Positions 56,638 to 64,000 of a DNA stretch of 64,000 nt are shown one piece after another (positions within the stretch are counted from its first letter, which is position 1; every line of letters begins with the position of its first letter). Source of the DNA: Odontesthes bonariensis (Eukaryota; Chordata; Actinopteri; Atheriniformes; Atherinopsidae); NCBI RefSeq assembly GCF_027942865.1, contig NC_134514.1, positions 38,869,765 through 38,933,764 of the forward strand, read 5' to 3'. A model generated the notes under the pieces. It saw only the letters and a list, made by a program, of their open reading frames with translations, had not been told where the DNA came from and ran no database searches. The position numbers were made by a program, and so were the translations under genes.

Positions 56638-57198
56638 CTTTTTTTCTTTCTTGATAATTTTATTTTTTGTACATAAATAAAAAGAACAATATAGATATAC
56701 AGTTTCATAGAGAAAATTTTTTTTTGAACAAAATCTGCTCGTTTTAATAAAATATATAACCTCCAATTTTCCTACACTTTCTGAAATCTGTCATTTTGGA
56801 GTCTGTTGTGGAATGTAGGCATGGGCCGGTATGAGATTCTGACGGTATGATAACCTGAGGCCAAAATATCACGCTTTCACGGTATTACGATTACAGCTCT
56901 AAAATGTGTATTTTGAATGTCTAAATTTTTAATTTTTTTTTTTTCTTGTATTTAGAAAACAAGAAAAATAAAAAACTTTTCCATTGAACAGTCTTTTATT
57001 TTTAAACAATAGAACATGCTGGACATTAATAAATATGTATTTAAACTAAATAATTTAAAAAATGACTGAATTCTTTCTAAATAAAAAAATAAATGCCGTC
57101 TGTCCTTTAACTAAAGCTGAACCTGCAACTCAAGTCACAAGTTTATTAATTATTTTTAATGGAAAAAAACAATACAAAATGCAAATAAATGCAGTGAC

Positions 57199-57759
57199 TT
57201 AAAGGAAGGGTAGGAGATCCTGGATTTTGAGTCCAGCGAAGCTGCATTTTGAAAATACACAGGTAAAAAGTCCCAACCTTTTTCTTCACTTTCCCCCCGA
57301 AGGCACGCCTCTAGAGTACATGAACGCGCACGAGCACGAAGGTGCACGAGCGCTGTTCTGACAGCAAGCATCGATCGTTGCCGTATTTAGTATTTAGTTT
57401 ATGCTAACTATACGTTTAATAATGCTAGGTGCTAGCCAAGCTGGCTCTAGTTTAGCTTCCTGCCAAGCTTCTGGACGCGTAATTCGTTCACGGAGCAGGG
57501 TACGCGCACAGGTGGGGGAGGAGGGGGAGGGAGGAGCAGATTGCAGTTTGATAGACGGCATCAGAATCCAATCATTGTGAACGGTCCGTTCACAATGATT
57601 GGATTCTGTTTTTCCTAGATTTTACGTTCTAGAGGCCACTAAAACTTTTCATTTTTGTGTCAAAACTTTTAATTAATTGGTTGCAATGGTGGTGTGAAGA
57701 GTATTTCAGGCAATATGTAAAAAAATGTTCCAGAAAAAGATCCCCTACCCCGCCTTTAA
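57199..57759. mobile_element. TTAA-type MITE, copy B
   Basis: Ends TTAAAGGAAGGGTAGGAGATC and GATCCCCTACCCCGCCTTTAA, the same family as 33719-34260, very similar over the full length. It has a short extra segment near 57325-57340 (CGCACGAGCACGAAGGTG) and a longer G-rich tract at 57512-57530. The 47-bp palindrome recurs at 57562-57608. Confidence 0.85.
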
Positions 57760-58098
57760 CCTGTGGCTCAAGATCAGAACATAAATAATTGAAAAAAGTA
57801 AAAACACTTCCGCTAACTACACTACAACGACGAAAGTGGAGAAGAAAACAATGCCCCCGTCAAGAGCAGGAAGAGCAGCACTGTCATCAATAGTCAAGCA
57901 TTCTCACCCATTACTGACAGAACAGCCGATGAGCCTGCAGAAGTTGACATTTCAATAGGCCTGCATTATGTTCCATGTGTTCTCACCATGATAGTCTGTT
58001 ATAGTACTTAGACTATTGTTATAAGACTTTTAAGTGCATTGTGTTTCCTTTTCTTTGTTTTTTATGAAAAAGTGTGCTTCAGTGGACACACTTGGGAA

Positions 58099-58401
58099 TT
58101 ATCGTTGCCTTTCAGGATGCAATGATAATAATAATAGATCGGTTTTATTTATATATTCATAATACTCAAAGCCGCTTCCAGTGAACACCAGTGAATGAAA
58201 CAACAGCAAATTCCCTAAAGTTCTGCCAATCTCCGTCAGCGAGTTCTGGGAGTTGACGTGGTCTCTATGCCTGTACCGCACTTCTTCTCTGATTCTGGAT
58301 TTTAATTGGTCCATCCTGTTTGTCGTTCTCGGCGCAAATTTTGACTGGTGCAGCTGCACGTGGTGTAAGAGACCTCCACTTTTTCTCTGATGAGACGTCA
58401 C
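58099..58401 (-). pseudogene. MADF-like ORF remnant
   Basis: Includes [20 protein letters not shown] and HREHVNSQN-like HRDHVNSQN, EIGRTLG, closely similar to the MADF frame at 16734-17009 but with a deletion ([12 protein letters not shown] is missing) and no C-terminal LRDRYV. A dead fragment inside the hAT-type element 56816-58529. Confidence 0.55.
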
Positions 58402-61400
58402 ATAAGAAAAATAAATAAATAAAAAACGCTCATACCGCAGGGACGGTATGACAAAAATTTTAGTGGTTTTGAAACCTTGACTTTTTCATACCATGGTGTA
58501 CCTTGAAACCGGTAACCGGCCCATGCCTAGTGGAATGGGATTCGCTTCATCACATATATGGAATAAACAAAGTGGTGCCAGTCTTCCAGGGTTGGAAGAT
58601 TTACATTTAACCATTTTTTGGTAATAGCTTTCCGGGCAGCTATACTCAACATTCCAAACAGGTATTTAGTGTCTTCCACAGTTTCGCCAACAGCTGGAGG
58701 AGCCTGAATAATGTCCGCTTTGTACTGGAGTAATAAAAAACCTACAAAAAGTCTTCCAACCAAAGTATCTCCAAAAATTAGAGCTGCTGATCCTCCACTG
58801 AAATGTGCACTGCCTCATCCATACCTCACCTGATATCATTGTACTTGCCTCTACTTCCCAACTACATTTAATATAATCTGTATTTGTATTTCTGGACTCA
58901 CAGAGGCCTTTTTATAATCTAGATATTCATTTAAGACCAGAATCAACTTTATATACCTTGGCAAAAATCTTTAGTATGGGCATTTAAAAAATATTTTTGT
59001 CTTTTGGCAGAAAACTCTGTATGTGATGACGAATTTGTAAAAATCTAAAAAAGTCGTTATCCTTTAGCTGGAAGTCTTTCATTGTTTCTTTGTGTATATA
59101 CGTGCGGAATGAAGTCGAACCTTGATCTGGTAAGCATTTATATTTAGCATCTAATACATTAGGCATAAAGTCTAGGTCATTAGGGGCCCATCTAAGCATT
59201 TTAACTTCTTCATTCCAGTGTTGTTTTTTAATAAACCGTACCCAAAGTTTCAAAGGCAGACTGATCCACTGCTTTTCTAGCTCATTCTGTTTCTTAATAA
59301 GTCTTTTGTCACCAAGATATGCTTGGATAGGACACTTATCAGAGGTGCCCGTTTCAATTTCTTTCCACCTAGCTTGATAATCAGTCTTAAACCAGCATTG
59401 GGCTGCCATACAGTAATCCTTCAAACAAAGCAGGGCAAGACCACCTTTATCTTTTGCTAACTGAAGGGTTTTAAGTCTTATTCTTAGTATTTTGCCTTGC
59501 CAAATAAATTTAGAAATGAATTTATCCCACTCATGAAAGTGTTTATCGGTTATAACACTTGGAAGTGTTTGAAACAAATAGAGTAACCTAGGCAAAATAT
59601 TCATTTTAACTATGTCAACACGTGGCTCAAAACTTAAGATTGGTATCAAATCCCACCTTCTAATGTCCTCACTGATAGTTTGACACAATGGTTTAAAGTT
59701 TACCTCATATCATTTTGATAAGTATTTTGGAATGTTGACTCCAAGATATTTTATGCATTCCAATCCACAATTTAGCTGAATTTTAAAAATGAGATCCTGG
59801 TCAGGTTTGTAATTAAAACTAAGTAGCTGCTTTTTATAGATATTAAGCTTATAACCAGGAACTGAACTAACTTTCTCCAAGTAAGACAGAAGAATTTTTG
59901 TCTGGATCGGTCAAATAAATTAAGACATCTACAAAAAGAGAAATCTTGTGTTCTTGGCCACAAATTTTTACTCCAGTAATATTGATATTTTGAATGATGC
60001 CTTGATTTTTCACAACACAGTCAATGATATGTAAGGTTCTGCGAATATTATCTTGGGTCCGCCTCTGGATCAAACTGGCTTTATTAAACAAACTAATAAT
60101 CTGAGGGAGAATACTTTCAAGTCTGTTAGCAATTATAAGTGTAAATATTTTATAGTCTTGATTAAGCACACTGATGGGGCGGTAGTTTCCACAATCAAGT
60201 CTGTCCCTTCCCTCTTTGGCTATTAAAGAAATCGGTGCTTCATTCCAGGATGGCGGTATAGTTCCTGTTTTCAAAGTATAATTAAATGTGGATTTGAAAG
60301 TTGGTGTAACCAAGTCTTTCATCTCCATAAACCACTCTGAAGGGAAGCCGTCTGGTCCTGGTACTTTGTTTGGTTTCAAACTAGAAATGGCTTTTTTGAT
60401 TTGGAGTTCTGTTATTTCCAAGGTCATGCATGAATTTTGGTATTAACTTACTTTAGGTAAATTAATCGTATTCAGACAGGTGGTCATTCAATTTTCATCC
60501 ACCTTGGGTGGTGAATACAATTCTCTGTAGAATGCTAAAAATGCTTGTTGAATATTCTCTAGTTTACAAACAGTATTTTATGAATTGTATTTTCTAATTG
60601 TTGTATTTTTTCAATTTATAAGCCAGTAATTTACTCAATTTGCCCTTTACTTCATAATATTGCTGCCGTAAAAATATAATTTTTTTCTTTATTTCACTTG
60701 CAAGTATAACATTTATTTCATTCTTTTTTTTATCCATTTCTGTTTTCAAGATTTTACTCAAATTAATTTTATGAGCGTCTTCCAAAATCTTTAACTGTGC
60801 CTGCAGCTTTGTTAACTGTTCGTTCCTTTTCTTTTTCAAATTTGAGCTGTAGCCAATGATCTTTCCTCTTATGACTGCTTTTAGTGCATCACTTAAAATT
60901 GTTGGAGAAACTTCCCCATTGCCATTTTTAGCTAAATATTCTTTTATGTCATCTCTTATTTGGTCTTTCATAGGATGTAGAACACTTGTTTTTAACTACC
61001 AAGGGGTTTCTCTTTTGTGTTCATTAAGTAATAATTCCAAATATACTGGGGAGGGATCCGACAAGTCCATTACTCCGATGTTACAGTTAAGTACTCTATG
61101 TAAATCTTTTTGAAACATAAAAAAAATAATCAAGTTGTGAATAGAAAGAGTGTAGATGGGAGAAAAATGTATAATCTCTTCTTGTTGGGTTTAAATCTCT
61201 CCAATTATCCAGAGGCCCCAACTTTTAACATTATCTTTATATTTGTGGTTGTTGCTTATTGGCTTAATAACTTGCATAGTTTGTCAATTAAAAAAGAACA
61301 ACAAAAAAACACCTCTCTAATATCACTAACAGTAAACCCCTGAAAAGACAAATAGAATAGAATAACACTAAACACACGCATCCGAACAGATGTAAAACAC

Positions 61401-61503
61401 AAGTAAAGTAAATTGACTCCCATAGGGAAGGCTCTTGTTGGCCTTGGGGAAGGGGAGGGCGTCTCCGTTTGGTTGTGGAAGAGCGCCCTCTTCAGGCTGT
61501 AGA

Positions 61504-61555
61504 CTAGTACAGTACAGAGGTCAGTGGGGTCAATCTGACCTCTGTACTGTACTAG
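61504..61555. repeat. Perfect 21-bp inverted repeat, 10-nt loop
   Basis: The arm CTAGTACAGTACAGAGGTCA(G) at 61504-61524 and its exact complement at 61535-61555 surround TGGGGTCAAT. No T-run or adjacent gene end makes it an obvious terminator. It may be a transposon sub-terminal structure or a hairpin left by an inverted duplication. Confidence 0.9.
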
Positions 61556-61983
61556 GGGGGTGTTCAGAGGCGATTCACACCAATTTCATGACTTTTTAAT
61601 ATTCTTAACTACTTCACATTCTTGTGGGCCTGCCTAAGTGTTCTATGTGAAAAAATGACATTACAAAATATTTCAGTTTGTAAATATTTTACTGTGAATA
61701 CTTTATTTTCAGTACATTTGGAACTGGACTGAAAAATGCAAAATGATGGAAAAAACAAAAAAAATATTTTAAAAAATCAAAGTAACCACATGAAAAATTC
61801 TAAATGGTGGATTCCTTCCATCCAAACATATTTAACTAACTATTTACTTGACTGAAAAATACAAAATGGTAGAAACAAAAAAATATATATAAAAAATCCA
61901 AGTAGGCCTAGTTGTCATCTTCAGGTTGCTGGTGAGCCATGCCACATGCAAAATGGTGGATTCCCTCCATCCAAACAAAATAT

Positions 61984-63905
61984 TTAAAACAAATTCCAAA
62001 CAGGGCTGAAGTATTTGGCCTCTTCAGGGTGCTGGCGAGCCATGCCAGATGTGGAATGTGCTGCTCTTCTCCCTTTGGCAAGCCAGGTCTTTACATATGG
62101 CAAAGGATTCCACTGGTTGGTTGGGGGGCCAACTGTACTGATGAAGAGAAGGTTTGCAGCATTTTTGGTCGTCAGTTTGCTCCTGTACTCAGTAATGATA
62201 TTGTTCATCGCGCTGAACCCCCTCTCACAGTCTGCATTACTTGCTGAGAGGGTGTCTACTGCTATGCACAACTTTTTCATGTTGCTTGGAATGCTTCTCC
62301 CTCCACTTGCCTTATATTCAACAAATCCAAGGTGTGTTGTTTTCTCATTTACATGTAGAGTATGACACAAAGCCCTCACCTCATCCTCTCCATGTCTGGG
62401 ATTGGCATGATCCCATTTCTCTGGGTCAAGGACTGCCATTTGGTTCATCAGTGTGGTGTAACTTTCTTTTCATTGAGCTGCAACACTGGCCTGTGCTCTG
62501 TTGGCTGTGGTTGTGAAGAGCCTCTCATTCAAACTGTCTGCCACTGCTTGGATGAACTGTGATGCATCAATGATGGGGGACCTGCCGACTTTTAAATCTT
62601 CTTCCTTGAATTTCATGTCTTTCTCGGCCTGACTTGCCTCAACTGTATGTTGTCCTGGGTATGTGATAAGGCTTTCTATTCTCTTGATGTATGTTAGCAT
62701 GATGTCATGAGCCTTTGGGAGAGTGATCCTCCTGTTCTGAAGAATCTCAGAGAGGTTCTTCAGTTCTATCAGAACATCAGCCATCAGAGCAAGATTTTTC
62801 AGAAAGTTGATGGAGCACAACTTAGAGAGTAAGCCTTGGAATTTGGCCCTCTCTCTGCCATCTTTTGTACTGTCTTCTGATGCATCTCGGAAGTGCTGTG
62901 CCAGTGCTCCATAGGAATGCCAGACTGCATTAACAGCTCGCCATGAGGAAGCCACCCATCGGACATTGAAAACTCTTCCAATTCTTCTCAATGTGATTTG
63001 GAGATTGTGGGCGCACTCACTCAGCTCCCGCATGCTTTTTGGGGACTGACTGTATAATGTATACAGGGCATCAAGGAACGCCTGGAAGTCCTTTGTCCGT
63101 CCAGTGGCTTCCAATGCCTGAGCCACCGCCAGCTCCAGCCTATGATTCAGGCAGTGCCATAGAATTATATTTGGGAAGTCACCTTGGAGCAGCTTCCCAA
63201 CGCCTGACTTCACTCCCAGCATCACATTGGCCCCATCACTGCAAAATCCAATCAGCATCTCCTGCAGGAGCTCCATTGTGAATCCATTGTTGAGGAGACA
63301 GTGCATTATCTTGCCTTTGATGTGAGCAGCAGACAAATTGTCCAGCTCAATCAAATCTAAGGGAAAAGCAATGGGCTCCATCTCGCCGTCAATGCTGGCC
63401 TTTAAAAACACAATCAGTGTCGATTTGTGCCCCACACTGGTTGACTCATCAGCCAACACAGTAATTTTACTTTTATTTTCAATTATCCTTCTCACAATTT
63501 GATGTTTCATTTGAGTTGATACATGGTCAATTATGTCAACACAGACTGTCTTGCTGTGCAGAATGCGACCTAAATTGAGTGAATTTGCTTCTTGAAGATC
63601 AATTAATTTCTCAAAATCTGTAAAAGGCTTGTCATGTTTGGCAACAAAATAAGCGGTCCTGAACACTTTGGCAGTGGCCTCAAACGCAGACTCCTGGCTG
63701 GTGGCATTTATGTTTAAAAGGATCTCTGTCTGTGCAGTTTTAAGAATCTTAACAGCTTCATTGTGGGCTGCAGATTCTCTGTGCTCATGATTTTTTTTGC
63801 GGAGAGATGACAGCTGCACGGTCCTTGAATGGCCACATGGGGCGATATTCCCCTCTGACCAATTGCTTACGATATTAACACCTCGAGATGCGCTGACACC
63901 AAGGC
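61984..63905 (-). pseudogene. hAT-superfamily transposase-like gene, KIAA1586-like, one in-frame stop
   Basis: About 640 codons in one frame, interrupted only by a TGA at 62470-62472. The N-terminus (NWSEGNIAPCGHSRTVQL, LRKKNHEHRESAAHNEA) resembles a TTF/BED-like zinc finger end. Catalytic core: ITVLADESTSVGHKSTLIVF (first Asp), IGFCSDGANVMLGVKSGVGK (second Asp), LWHCLNHRLELAVAQALE, then the large insertion domain (FNVRWVASSWRAVNAVW). After the stop: TLSASNADCERGFSAMNNII (catalytic Glu and hAT dimerisation region). The 5' end is replaced by a TTAA-type repeat beginning at 63908, so the upstream start is not native. The protein resembles vertebrate hAT-derived genes such as KIAA1586, but the stop and the truncation point to a transposon relic. 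Confidence 0.8.
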
Positions 63906-63907
63906 CC

Positions 63908-64000
63908 TTAAAGGGATAATCCGGAGTAAAATGCACTTTAGATCAATTTACGGGATGTTGGGAGTACATACGTTGAGTTGACATCAAAATCGTGTCATTC
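63908..64000. mobile_element. TTAA-type MITE end at window edge
   Basis: TTAAAGGGATAATCCGGAGT is like the TTAAAGGGATA termini common in fish TTAA MITEs. The element runs off the window, so the other end and family cannot be checked. It cuts the 5' end of the hAT transposase frame. Confidence 0.4.

Larger units (their letters stand above)
56816..58529. mobile_element. 1.7-kb hAT-type element with exact 8-bp duplication
   Basis: The ends TAGGCATGGGCCGGT and ACCGGCCCATGCCTA are perfect inverted repeats. GTGGAATG is duplicated exactly (56808-56815, 58530-58537), the hAT signature. It splits the 3' end of the L1 LINE. It carries a nested TTAA MITE (57199-57759) and MADF-like sequence (58099-58401) related to the element at 16472-17142. 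No hAT transposase. Confidence 0.88.
56640..61345 (-). mobile_element. L1-type LINE ORF2 fragment, interrupted by a hAT element
   Basis: Minus strand. Endonuclease C-terminus 61250-61030: LNPTRRDYTFFS, then GVMDLSDPSPVYL, where the catalytic SDH is SDP. Linker 60971-60594: MKDQIRDDIKEYLAKNGNGE plus a long Lys-rich coiled coil. RT start 60427-59867: IKKAISSLKPNKVPGPDGFP, NYRPISVLNQDYKIFTLIIA, RRTQDNIRRTLHIID. About 90 residues are then missing and the active-site box reads ISLFVDVLIYLTDPD, lacking one Asp. The C-terminal domain follows (59688-58984: NILPRLLYLFQTLP, FIWQGK, KGGLALLCLKDYC; 58763-58530: YLFGMLSIAARKAITKKWLN). It ends in a poly(A)-like tail near 56640. A hAT element occupies 56816-58529. 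Confidence 0.85.

Noticed and set aside
61504-61555. Hairpin as a transcription terminator
   Set aside because: No following T-run and the genome is eukaryotic, where such terminators are not used by pol II.

Overview
The window is a piece of a vertebrate nuclear genome, almost certainly a teleost fish. Three spliced genes that can be read exon by exon encode proteins close to vertebrate TNFAIP1, IFT20 and LYRM9. They are surrounded by the repeats expected in fish: L2/CR1-type, Rex1-type, Rex3/RTE and L1 LINEs, a BEL/Pao LTR retrotransposon, a tRNA-derived SINE and many class II elements. Nothing prokaryotic is present: no operons, ribosome-binding sites or CRISPR array.

Host genes. tnfaip1 (minus, coding exons 26307 down to 15296), ift20 (plus, 28822-29712) and lyrm9 (minus, 31435 down to 30767) form one compact cluster. 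From memory, the same three genes lie near one another on human 17q11.2, so this looks like conserved synteny. tnfaip1 and ift20 are head to head across about 0.6-1.5 kb that carries a RFX X-box-like site and a Z-DNA-prone CG/CA run. ift20 and lyrm9 are tail to tail. A single terminal exon of an ABCG1/ABCG4-type half-transporter (minus, 50176-50401) is the only other host coding sequence I can support. Its upstream exons are not visible and probably lie beyond 64000.

Layout. 1-9350: mainly nested repeats, including a TA-rich satellite split by a 5'-truncated L2 LINE, which was itself hit by a TTAA-flanked THAP/Kolobok-like transposon; a hAT element then entered the satellite. 9350-15295: sparse, with an 11/13-bp minisatellite, a GC-rich island and an old LINE fragment. 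15296-31435: the gene cluster, with a 4.9-kb L2 element in tnfaip1 intron 2 and class II elements plus minisatellites in intron 5. 31900-34600: a second L2-type LINE cut by a hAT MITE with a perfect 8-bp target duplication, then two TTAA-type MITEs. 35589-42005: a complete but inactive BEL/Pao element with two 453-bp LTRs and a CAGGT duplication. 42302-45647: a full-length but broken Rex3/RTE LINE with an 11-bp duplication. 47735-49597: a Rex1-type LINE split by a SINE. 53190-63936: Rex1 and L1 LINEs, another hAT element and a hAT transposase pseudogene.

The most unusual item is at 53539-55473. Exactly 43 copies of a 45-bp unit sit inside a Rex1-type LINE, and the unit appears to be an amplified reverse-transcriptase motif, leaving long open frames on both strands. 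Other points of interest are an in-frame, stop-free 78-bp intron in ift20, a 47-bp near-perfect palindrome conserved in two copies of a TTAA MITE, and an SGNH-esterase-like ORF1 in the L2 element. Assignments of transposon superfamilies rest on termini, target duplications and protein motifs read by eye; no database search was possible.
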